DNA of 60,345 nt from Candidatus Aegiribacteria sp. (lineage in GTDB: Bacteria; Fermentibacterota; Fermentibacteria; Fermentibacterales; JCC-6). This document shows, piece by piece, positions 36,008-43,033 of this stretch. Both the position numbers and the translations under genes were made by a program. The notes below the pieces were generated by a model. The model was not told where the DNA came from, ran no database searches, and saw only the letters and a list, made by a program, of their open reading frames with translations. The stretch covers positions 1 to 60,345 of the forward strand of contig JAIOQY010000128.1 in assembly GCA_021108435.1 (NCBI GenBank). The letters run 5' to 3'. Numbering within the stretch: position 1 is the stretch's first letter; each line of letters begins with the position of its first letter.

Positions 36008-37528
36008 CTACTTCACTAGTAATCGTCTGCTTGACAACTCCTTTTGCACAATATTCTCGATTGCCTCAATCTCACTCTTCTTGAGAAAATTGAAGTGAGA
36101 TTTATGCTTACCTGCAGATAATCTTCCATTGTTATTCAGGCAAAGCTTGATAAGTAGATCAAGCTTCTGGGCAGGCATATCAATCACTTCCTGTATAGCC
36201 TTTCTTGCTCTATCGTAGTCGACGAGAAAATCCAATTCAATAACAAGCTCGTGATCTACCGTAAATTTGATGAATTCAAAGAGTGTTTCAGCTTGTACAG
36301 TCAAATCTAAGTATCTGTAGAAGTTTCCTGTATTTCCCTTTACTGTCATTTCTCCCAGTTCATCCAGATCGAATTTCAGCAGGGAAAGCAGAGGTCGAGA
36401 AAAAACATCAAGAGAATAATCATACAATTCAGGCTTTTTCAACATCGCTGCTGAGATCGGAAACATCAATCCCTCTGGAACTGCATTCTTAAGAAATAGG
36501 ATATTGTGTATAAGAAACCGATGGATTCTGCCATTCCCATCCTCAAAAGGATGTATACATACAAACCCAAAAGCTACTATAGCGGCGTGTATAACTGGAG
36601 GTAGCGAGACTGCATTTTCCAGCATACTCGAATGTGTGCCTATCAAGCCCTTCATTAGGGATTCAACATCCTCAGGCTTTGGGCAGACATAATGAATTCT
36701 CTGATCCCTGAAGGATATCATTTCTCCGATGTAGTTCTGATTCTTTCTGAAATCCGAATCCCTGAACCGCTCATCAACAATTCTGTTCTGTAATCCGATC
36801 AAATCTTCTTTGTTGCAGAAGTCCCTCTTTGTCGCCAATTCAAGGGATGAAATAAACCTCTCTGTTCTGGATGCGCTTGGCTTCAGATGCTCGATCTCAA
36901 AAGAGGATTTTGTTTCCTTACTATATAGGTAACTAAGTGCACGCTTGATGAGTTCAGGAGGATAGGACTTGATAAGTTCATCACACTGTTGATGAATATT
37001 AATACCCTCCATAGATATAAGTTTAGCTGTTTTTCTGACAACTGGGCAGAACTCCCTGTTACCCAGCAGATTGTTCACCACACGCTGTCGCTTCATTTTT
37101 ATTCCCGGTTTAGCTACATAGTGTTTCTCGGACTCAAGAAGTTTGATATAGTTCCCTTGAGAAACGTCATTTACAGGTAAAGTCTGACCTGTAAGGAATT
37201 CATATAGAAACCAGATTTTACGAGTGTATTTCCCCGTTGGTTTTGACTCAATCCATAATGCGATCTCGTACGCACTCACAACGGCAAACAAGGCAGATAG
37301 TATTCCCAGATTGATACCGTCATACTTCAGCGCAAACTCAAGATGATCCCCGATAGTATCCCCAGGCCACCGAACAGAGGGAAAGATTGTTTTCTCCTGC
37401 CCATCCTTTACAATTGTAGTTTTGGATGTTCCCACAGAACTGATTGCTGAAGTGTGCCAGTGCGGCATTACTCGCAGTTGATGTCTCTTGATAAGGAAGT
37501 CGTATCCTGCAGCTCTCTCTGTTTTCAT
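36008..37528 (-). CDS. Fic-family protein (putative AMP transferase)
   Basis: Fic enzymes transfer AMP or related groups from nucleotides onto protein hydroxyls. The core motif HPFEDGNGRIHR is intact, with the catalytic His, the Mg-binding Asp/Glu position and the phosphate-binding Arg. Upstream, KSSFEIEHLKPS matches the N-terminal class II inhibitory helix (S-x3-E), with the inhibitory Glu present but His where Gly/Asn is usual. ATG 37528, eight bases after GAGG, gives 506 aa; GTG 37546 is an alternative. It has no signal peptide, unlike its island neighbours. No antitoxin-like partner gene is adjacent; the toxin or regulatory role is unknown. Confidence 0.85.
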   Translation of the reverse strand: MKTERAAGYDFLIKRHQLRVMPHWHTSAISSVGTSKTTIVKDGQEKTIFPSVRWPGDTIGDHLEFALKYDGINLGILSALFAVVSAYEIALWIESKPTGKYTRKIWFLYEFLTGQTLPVNDVSQGNYIKLLESEKHYVAKPGIKMKRQRVVNNLLGNREFCPVVRKTAKLISMEGINIHQQCDELIKSYPPELIKRALSYLYSKETKSSFEIEHLKPSASRTERFISSLELATKRDFCNKEDLIGLQNRIVDERFRDSDFRKNQNYIGEMISFRDQRIHYVCPKPEDVESLMKGLIGTHSSMLENAVSLPPVIHAAIVAFGFVCIHPFEDGNGRIHRFLIHNILFLKNAVPEGLMFPISAAMLKKPELYDYSLDVFSRPLLSLLKFDLDELGEMTVKGNTGNFYRYLDLTVQAETLFEFIKFTVDHELVIELDFLVDYDRARKAIQEVIDMPAQKLDLLIKLCLNNNGRLSAGKHKSHFNFLKKSEIEAIENIVQKELSSRRLLVK

Positions 37529-37600
37529 TTCAAGAACCTCATTCACTCACAAAATAGTTACACATTCTATATTTTTGTTACTTTTCAATAGCTCTCTAAT

Positions 37601-37628
37601 ATTATAGTTATATTTTGTGCATCCGCAA
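37601..37628 (-). promoter_or_regulatory. Predicted promoter of the fic gene
   Basis: On the minus strand, TTGCGG (37628-37623), a 16-bp spacer and a perfect TATAAT (37606-37601). The start of transcription would fall about 65 nt before the chosen ATG. The surrounding sequence is clearly AT-rich. Confidence 0.5.
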
Positions 37629-37817
37629 GGATATTGCTTATGCTACTCTTTCTGTTACAATCGAAGGTAAAACAGAAAAGATTGTTATAGAAACTAGAAT
37701 ATTATTAGAAATCAGACCCAAGTGCATTTTTTCATTACACATCTAGCGTACTCTATGAAGATACTTTCCGAACTCTATTTAGAAGGAGTTCTACTGCTCT
37801 GTAGTGGTTGTTCTACT

Positions 37818-37867
37818 TGGTACCCCAAACAGGATTCGAACTTGAAGCCTGCGGATTAGAAGTTCAC
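37818..37867 (-). pseudogene. tRNA-Arg(TCT) 3'-half remnant
   Basis: The minus strand shows an anticodon arm GTGAA-CTTCTAA-TCCGC (four of five pairs, anticodon TCT), a variable region, a T-loop TTCGAAT whose stem has mismatches, then GGGGTACCA. The D-arm and 5' acceptor are missing. It directly adjoins the polA 3'-end copy, so two unrelated core-gene ends lie fused within about 110 bp. Confidence 0.6.
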
Positions 37868-37875
37868 TGATATTA

Positions 37876-37930
37876 CCTCTGCTTGTTGAAACGGGTAAAG
37901 GCAGAAACTGGCTCGAAGCCGCCACTGATT
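37876..37930 (+). pseudogene. Copy of the polA 3' end
   Basis: Matches the last 56 bp of polA (31949-32004) with four substitutions and one deleted G. It reads PLLVETGKGRNWLEA against PLIVETGKGRNWLEA in the intact gene. Two of three changes within codons are silent or conservative, so the copy looks like it came from a related polA gene rather than by random decay. The deletion removes the stop codon. It bounds the island on the far side from polA. Confidence 0.85.
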
Positions 37931-37952
37931 TTAATAGTGAGAAGTACTACAT

Positions 37953-37986
37953 GTCACTTTTAACAGTGGGTGGCACTGTTCGAACT
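37953..37986. repeat. Island repeat, copy D (internal deletion)
   Basis: GTCACTTTTAAC, stem-loop AGTG-GGTGG-CACT, then directly GTTCGAACT; the middle GGTACCCC...GTGGAC block is absent. It ends eight bases from the stop codon of the FG-GAP gene. It follows the polA 3'-end copy just as copy A follows the intact polA. Confidence 0.7.
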
Positions 37987-37993
37987 CTGGAAG

Positions 37994-39823
37994 CTACTTT
38001 ATAACCACGAAGCGCTGTGTTGCCGCGAAGTCTCCAGAGGTCATGCGGCAGAAGTAGATACCAGGAGATAAATCCCCAAGAAGAACATCGTGATATCCTG
38101 ATGAATACTCATCTCCATGAATCTCGCTTACAAGTCGACCTGGCAGGTCGAAGATAGAGATTGAGACATAAGCAGATTCGGTAAGCCCGAACCTGATGAT
38201 CGGTGAACCTGCTGTTGGATTAGGTGCTATGTGAAAAAGCTCAGTTCCCTGAGGAGTCGGTTCAGAAGTATCTCCGATGCCGAGACGATTCCAGGTAATG
38301 GTGACGTCGTTAAGTATGGGAGTGTTATATGGATTGGATGTCTCGAGTATTGCCCTGTACTGAACGTATGTGTCACCAACGTTCAAGATACCATCAAGAC
38401 TACAAGGAGTTGTAAGTGTGTCAGACCAGGCACCCATATTTGTGTGATCGTCCGATGCTCTGACCTGGAATAAAACAGAGGTTCCCAGGGGTGTCTGTGA
38501 GCTCCAATCCAGATACACCCATTCAGGAATGTATCCCCCTTCATCAAGAACAGTGGATTCGAGTGAACCCTCAGAGGAATACCCGTTAAGATCCCACCAG
38601 GTGATGTCCGAAGGAAAACTACCTCCACCGAGTATGTCCATTTCACCGTCGCCGTCTATGTCCACAGGGTAGGCGTAACGAGCTCCGTTGAAATATTCAT
38701 CAACGGTATGCTCGGTCCAGACAGTACCCGAGCCGTCTATATTCTCCCACCAGGTTATGTCATCAGCCACTCCGGCAGCGCCTAGTACGTCCATGTCGCC
38801 GTCATCGTCCATATCTTCTGAGTAGACCGAATAGGCTCCGTCGAAATCTTCATCAATGGTATGCACGTTCCAGGATGTACCCGACCCGTTGATATTCTCC
38901 CACCACGTGATGTCGTCATCAATAATGGCAGTGCCGAGTACGTCCATATCACCGTCACCGTCTATGTCCTCCGAGTAGGCGGAAATGGCACCATCGAAAT
39001 TTCCATCTATAGTAATTTCGTTCCAGGATGTACCCGAGCCGTTGATATTCTCCCACCAGATGATATCGTCAGCTTCAAAAGCGGCTCCGATTACGTCCAT
39101 ATCACCGTCACCGTCTATATCCTCCGAGTAGGCGGAATTAGGGCCACCGACTATGAAGTCTATGTTATGCTTTGTCCAGTTTGTGCCCGATCCGTCTGTG
39201 TTTTCCCACCAGGCTATTTCGTTTGCAGTTTGAGAAGCGCTGAGTACGTCCATATCACCGTCACTGTCGATATCATCAGAGTAGACTGAAATGGGATAAA
39301 GGAAGTCTCCAACGGTATGTTTCGTCCAGTATGTTCCAAAACCGTCGATGTTTTCCCACCAGATGATTTCATAGGAAAGATAAGATACAGTAAGGATGTC
39401 CATATCACCGTCATCATCTATATCCTCTGAGTATATGGAAGTTGCATCTACGGTTTCCTCGCAGAGGGTATGTTCAGTCCAGGATGTTCCAGAGCCGTCG
39501 ACATTCTCCCACCATTTGGCTTCGTATTCACTTGTTTCAGTACCGAGTATGTCCATGTCACCGTCACCGTCAATATCTTCTGAGAAGAGTGAGCTTACAT
39601 TATCCCCGTCAACGGTATGATCAATAACATTCTGGAGCGATAAAGAGCCTGGAAAGCTTTCCCAGTAAATATCGGTGTAGAAATCGAAGGTGTTACTCCA
39701 ATCGATAACAGGTCCGTATCCATACATATATGGACCGCCCGACCAGTCGGTCTGGGTTGCGGAGTCGGCATATGTATTAATGAAGAAACCTGAGATTACT
39801 AAAAGAAGAATACTTCTATTCAT
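37994..39823 (-). CDS. Secreted FG-GAP/VCBS repeat protein with C-terminal sorting domain
   Basis: 609 aa from ATG 39823, preceded by GGAGGT. Signal peptide MNRSILLLVISGFFINTYA, then seven tandem units of about 50 aa, each with a calcium-loop motif such as EDIDGDGDMDVLG followed by ITWWENINGSGTSW. Next come an Ig-like segment and a T9SS-type tail (IAPNPTAGSP, IFDLPGRLVSE, LSPGIYFCRMTSGDF). Repeats form an integrin-like beta-propeller, so adhesion or surface binding is likely. Neighbouring units are very similar at DNA level, making copy-number change plausible. Confidence 0.85.
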   Translation of the reverse strand: MNRSILLLVISGFFINTYADSATQTDWSGGPYMYGYGPVIDWSNTFDFYTDIYWESFPGSLSLQNVIDHTVDGDNVSSLFSEDIDGDGDMDILGTETSEYEAKWWENVDGSGTSWTEHTLCEETVDATSIYSEDIDDDGDMDILTVSYLSYEIIWWENIDGFGTYWTKHTVGDFLYPISVYSDDIDSDGDMDVLSASQTANEIAWWENTDGSGTNWTKHNIDFIVGGPNSAYSEDIDGDGDMDVIGAAFEADDIIWWENINGSGTSWNEITIDGNFDGAISAYSEDIDGDGDMDVLGTAIIDDDITWWENINGSGTSWNVHTIDEDFDGAYSVYSEDMDDDGDMDVLGAAGVADDITWWENIDGSGTVWTEHTVDEYFNGARYAYPVDIDGDGEMDILGGGSFPSDITWWDLNGYSSEGSLESTVLDEGGYIPEWVYLDWSSQTPLGTSVLFQVRASDDHTNMGAWSDTLTTPCSLDGILNVGDTYVQYRAILETSNPYNTPILNDVTITWNRLGIGDTSEPTPQGTELFHIAPNPTAGSPIIRFGLTESAYVSISIFDLPGRLVSEIHGDEYSSGYHDVLLGDLSPGIYFCRMTSGDFAATQRFVVIK

Positions 39824-39845
39824 GGGAAACCTCCTATTATTGTCA

Positions 39846-39875
39846 ATAATCATTGATTTACTTAATCGATGTCAA
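39846..39875 (-). promoter_or_regulatory. Predicted promoter of the FG-GAP gene
   Basis: On the minus strand, a perfect TTGACA (39875-39870), an 18-bp spacer and GATTAT (39851-39846). Transcription would start about 17 nt before the ATG, leaving just room for the GGAGGT site. Confidence 0.4.
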
Positions 39876-39962
39876 CGGGGCATGACGAGTTATTCCTTGA
39901 AATAAGAATAGCTGATTATTGAATAAGCTCTCCGACGGGTTATCATTCGGGAAGCTTTGCTT

Positions 39963-39986
39963 GTCGTTTTATTGGTGGGTGGCACC
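39963..39986. repeat. Island repeat, copy F (left half)
   Basis: GTCGTTTTATT followed by stem-loop GGTG-GGTGG-CACC. Compared with copies B and D, both stem sides changed together (AGTG/CACT to GGTG/CACC), which keeps pairing. It ends five bases from the stop codon of the exported ferredoxin gene and marks the right edge of the island. Confidence 0.65.
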
Positions 39987-39990
39987 GGGA

Positions 39991-40491
39991 TTATTTGATG
40001 AGTGTTATTTCGCCCAGGATATTTTCGCCAAGCATTACGCAGTAATTGCCCGAGGGGTTTCCTGAAAGGTTAAGAATAGCGTAACCGTTGGGGTCAGTTA
40101 CGGTTGTGGCAACTAATCTTCCTGACAGATCCAGCACGCAAATATCTTCTCCCGGTTGAGCACTTTCAATGTAGAAGGCGCCTTGTGTCGGATTTGGGCC
40201 ATACATCGGTGAAAGGGATGATTCCGATTCTTCGATTCCTTCATACCATACTATGTAAATAGCACCTCTGGGACAATGATTTGCACAGACACCGCAACCG
40301 TTACAGAGTTCAGGATCTATGACGGCATTGCCGCCATACATGGAGAGTGCGCCTTCTTCGCACCAGCTGATACATATACCGCAGCCGTTGCAGATGACAG
40401 GATCAACCTGATATATCCATTTTCCCGCAAGCACAACTGACACGATCAACAGTATCAGAAGCGCGTATTTAATGTACTTAGGAACTGACAT
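39991..40491 (-). CDS. Membrane-exported 2[4Fe-4S] ferredoxin with C-terminal sorting-like tail
   Basis: 166 aa from ATG 40491 (GGAGAACTG before it). An N-terminal hydrophobic segment (YALLILLIVSVVLAG) is a signal or anchor. Two full cluster motifs follow, CNGCGICISWC and CNGCGVCANHCP. The last 60 aa resemble a short sorting domain (MYGPNPTQGAFYIE, VLDLSGRLVATTV, SGNYCVMLG). An iron-sulfur electron carrier outside the cytoplasm is unusual; electron transfer at the envelope is inferred. The gene overlaps the trmH-like gene upstream by 14 bases, so it belongs to that operon rather than the island. Confidence 0.82.
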   Translation of the reverse strand: MSVPKYIKYALLILLIVSVVLAGKWIYQVDPVICNGCGICISWCEEGALSMYGGNAVIDPELCNGCGVCANHCPRGAIYIVWYEGIEESESSLSPMYGPNPTQGAFYIESAQPGEDICVLDLSGRLVATTVTDPNGYAILNLSGNPSGNYCVMLGENILGEITLIK

Positions 40492-41017
40492 CAGTTCTCC
40501 TTCTCTGAATTTCAGACGCAATAATAGCAGCAGTACTTGAGACATTTATGCATTTTCTGGTTCCCGACTGGGGATAATATATTCGCAAATCCGCGATATT
40601 CGCAACATTCTGATTCACTCCGTCTGCTTCATTTCCAAACAGAAATGCTGAGGAAAGATCGAATTCAGCTTCCCAGAAAGGCATCGCGTCGGGTGTATTT
40701 TCAACCGCTATAAGCATACGGCCGGTTCCCTTTACCCAATTTGCAGCTTCTTCAATATCTTTGAAATATCTCCAGGGAATTGAAGCAAAGGTTCCCCTCG
40801 AGGTATGACTGAGTTTCCTGTTTCCCGGTCTGCAGCATGTGCCTGTCAGAAAAACAGCAGCAGGTGATATTGCCTCGACAGATCTGAAAACTGAACCTAC
40901 ATTGAAAGCGCTTCTGAAATTATCCAGGATAAAAATGGGCATTCCCCTTGAACTGTGAAGAGATTCTGAGTAAACTTGAGGTATCATGATATTAGGAAAA
41001 TTGCTCTTTTCGATCAC
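40478..41017 (-). CDS. TrmH-family RNA 2'-O-methyltransferase (SpoU type)
   Basis: 179 aa. The three SPOUT knot motifs are visible: LDNFRSAFNVGSVFRSVEA, FLFGNEADGVN, and INVSSTAAIIASEIQRR. Such enzymes methylate ribose in tRNA or rRNA using SAM; the exact site is unknown. GTG 41017, nine bases after AGGAGG, is preferred over ATG 40987. With this start its first 32 bp overlap the divergent comEC start. Confidence 0.85.
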   Translation of the reverse strand: MIEKSNFPNIMIPQVYSESLHSSRGMPIFILDNFRSAFNVGSVFRSVEAISPAAVFLTGTCCRPGNRKLSHTSRGTFASIPWRYFKDIEEAANWVKGTGRMLIAVENTPDAMPFWEAEFDLSSAFLFGNEADGVNQNVANIADLRIYYPQSGTRKCINVSSTAAIIASEIQRRRTDVSS

Positions 41018-42296
41018 TTCTCTGTTCCTCCTGGGTTACTATCTTCCTTTTAGAGTTGAGCATCAATTATGGATGATACCTGCAGTTATCGGATTAATCG
41101 CGGCAATTGCAGGTTATAGAAAATATGGGATGCTGTTGTTATGTGCTTCATCACTGCTTGTCGGATTATACTGGAATAATGACCATTTGAGTAAACATGA
41201 TGAAGAGAGCACTGAATCAGCACGGGTAGGAGTCTGGAGCTGCAATGTAGAAACATCCACAACACGGGGAGCTCTTCTTTTAACTGAATCCGGCAGGCAG
41301 GTGTGGTCATCTGACAAAGAACTGGCTCAAACAGTCAGAAGAGGGGATTATGTGCTTGTTCTCGGATCTATGCGGGGTAATTTCCTTGAGACCTGGTCAT
41401 TCAGTACAATCCAGTCGAATTCTCTGCAGAACAGGATAAGAAGAGTAATCTGCCGCAGGTGGAGAGAAAAACTGCATTCACGGCAGACAAGTTCACTTGT
41501 TTCCGCGCTTCTCGCTGGAGAACGGGGAACAATTCCCACCCATACGCGAAATATTTTTGAGATAACGGGGACTTCACATCTTCTTGCTGTATCCGGTCTG
41601 CATGTTGGAATCATATGCGCGATTATCCTCATTATCGCAAGACGAATATTCGGGAAAACATGGTTGTCCGTTTTCATAACTATCCTTCTTATGTGCAGCT
41701 ATGTCTTTATCGCAGGTGCGAGAGCCTCAACTGTTAGAGCCGGAATAATGGGAATGTTCATTCTGATAGCATGGCAGGCGGTTGGGAAAACACCTGATAT
41801 TCTCTTTATATGGGCCTTTGCTGTAATAGTTCTGATCATACTCTCCTCAGGCGCAGTTCTGAATGATATTGGAGCTCAAATGTCGTTCAGCGCTGTCCTC
41901 AGCCTGATTATCTTTGGAAGAAATTTCAGAGGGAATATCTGGAAAAAAATACTTTCAGTCTTTTACGCAGGAGTAGTTGTAACACTGTCTCTTGCTCCGC
42001 TGATATCATGCACATTCGGGGCTGTAAGTCCTGTAGCACCGATTGCAACGGTGATATCACTGCCTTTCATGCTGACACTTATGGCTCTGGGCGTTATCTC
42101 TCTCTCATGGGGATTCATAGCATCAGGAGCATCTATTCTGGCTGAATGGACTGTGTATATCTGGTTGAAACTTCTGTATTTGCTTGAATTCAGAAGATTT
42201 GAATTCAAAGAATGGATGCTGGTTATCTGGTTTGCAGGTATTATTATGCTATTGCTGTTCTCCAGAAGAAGGGGGTTCTTCCGAAGATTCAGATAA
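40986..42296 (+). CDS. ComEC/Rec2-family DNA uptake channel, without metallo-hydrolase domain
   Basis: 436 aa. An N-terminal helix region is followed by an OB-like soluble part, then the competence domain with SALLAGERGTIPTHTRNIFE, GTSHLLAVSGLHVGIICAI, GARASTVRAGIMGMF and DIGAQMSFSAVLSLIIF. About eight membrane helices are present. The protein ends in FSRRRGFFRRFR without the C-terminal metallo-beta-lactamase domain of longer ComEC proteins. Its end overlaps the convergent next gene by 48 bp. Confidence 0.85.
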   Translation: MILGKLLFSITSLFLLGYYLPFRVEHQLWMIPAVIGLIAAIAGYRKYGMLLLCASSLLVGLYWNNDHLSKHDEESTESARVGVWSCNVETSTTRGALLLTESGRQVWSSDKELAQTVRRGDYVLVLGSMRGNFLETWSFSTIQSNSLQNRIRRVICRRWREKLHSRQTSSLVSALLAGERGTIPTHTRNIFEITGTSHLLAVSGLHVGIICAIILIIARRIFGKTWLSVFITILLMCSYVFIAGARASTVRAGIMGMFILIAWQAVGKTPDILFIWAFAVIVLIILSSGAVLNDIGAQMSFSAVLSLIIFGRNFRGNIWKKILSVFYAGVVVTLSLAPLISCTFGAVSPVAPIATVISLPFMLTLMALGVISLSWGFIASGASILAEWTVYIWLKLLYLLEFRRFEFKEWMLVIWFAGIIMLLLFSRRRGFFRRFR

Positions 42297-42968
42297 GGTT
42301 TCAAATATTATCTGAACATTACCCGAGTTATCCATAGCATTTTCCATTTCATCAAGGCCTGCGGCCTGTATGGTTCCGCCCAGCGGGAGAAATATTTCGG
42401 TAGTGTCACCTGGAAACATACAAAAAGCCTTGCGGGTCTCCTGCTGTGTTTTAACAATCAGAACAACAAGCCCGTCGTACTCGCGAAGGGCATCAGGTTT
42501 AGAAATAGCCCTGTAAATGCCTGGAGCCATCTGGATGCTTCTGGCTCGCTCAAGAATGGCAAGATGATATGCAGCGGATACGGTAAGAGATGGAATTATA
42601 TCCGGGATTACCGGAAGAAATCTGACAGTATCCGATATGGCTGGAGTTGTGATAACAATCTGAACGGAATCCTCAAGCCCCGGACGCGGTTGCCATGTAA
42701 CGGTTCTGCCCGCTGCTGTAATGTTTCCGGTCTCAATGAAGGTTCCATCCGAACACTCCCATACAGCTTCATTTCCATCAGGCAGTATTGTGGAGAATGT
42801 CGTTGTCCGTCCTCCATCGGGATCCATGGATGCAACTATATGAAGCGGGTCACCATCCTGTCCCTGGCACTGATCCGAGAGCCAGAATACGAATACTCCA
42901 GCAGGCAGCGCAAAGGGCAGAATAAGGCTGAGAACTTTCAAAATCCGTTTTGTACGCTTCTTTCTCAT
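42249..42968 (-). CDS. Exported or membrane-anchored protein of unknown function
   Basis: 239 aa with basic N-terminus MRKKRTKRILKVLSLILPFA and one hydrophobic segment, then an Ig-like beta-rich region (TTTFSTILPDGNEAVWEC) and a second region with TTPAISDTVRFLPVIPDI. The acidic Ser/Pro/Gln tail overlaps comEC tail to tail. No family is recognised. It is transcribed away from the divergent peptidase gene. Confidence 0.65.
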   Translation of the reverse strand: MRKKRTKRILKVLSLILPFALPAGVFVFWLSDQCQGQDGDPLHIVASMDPDGGRTTTFSTILPDGNEAVWECSDGTFIETGNITAAGRTVTWQPRPGLEDSVQIVITTPAISDTVRFLPVIPDIIPSLTVSAAYHLAILERARSIQMAPGIYRAISKPDALREYDGLVVLIVKTQQETRKAFCMFPGDTTEIFLPLGGTIQAAGLDEMENAMDNSGNVQIIFETLSESSEEPPSSGEQQ

Positions 42969-43033
42969 TCCTGGAATATGATTATAATTTCCAAATGTTC
43001 AAACCCTTTATGTCGAAATCTGAAAGGAACAGA

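Larger units (their letters stand above)
37547..37993. other. Gene-free junction with fic promoter and decayed core-gene fragments
   Basis: No complete gene. The segment carries the predicted fic promoter, a tRNA-Arg 3' half, a copy of the polA 3' end and repeat copy D, listed separately. A short open stretch near 37628-37725 (DIAYATLSVTIEGKTEKIV) may be another gene remnant but has no recognisable family. Confidence 0.6.

Noticed and set aside
38861-39627. Plus-strand repetitive ORFs opposite the FG-GAP gene
   Set aside because: Their repeats are only the antisense reading of the FG-GAP units; the sense strand has signal peptide, promoter, RBS and sorting tail.
32001-39986. Integron-type attC sites
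   Set aside because: The repeats have conserved stem-loops and sit 3' of genes, but I find no GTTRRRY/RYYYAAC boxes or paired L boxes, and no integron integrase is in the window.
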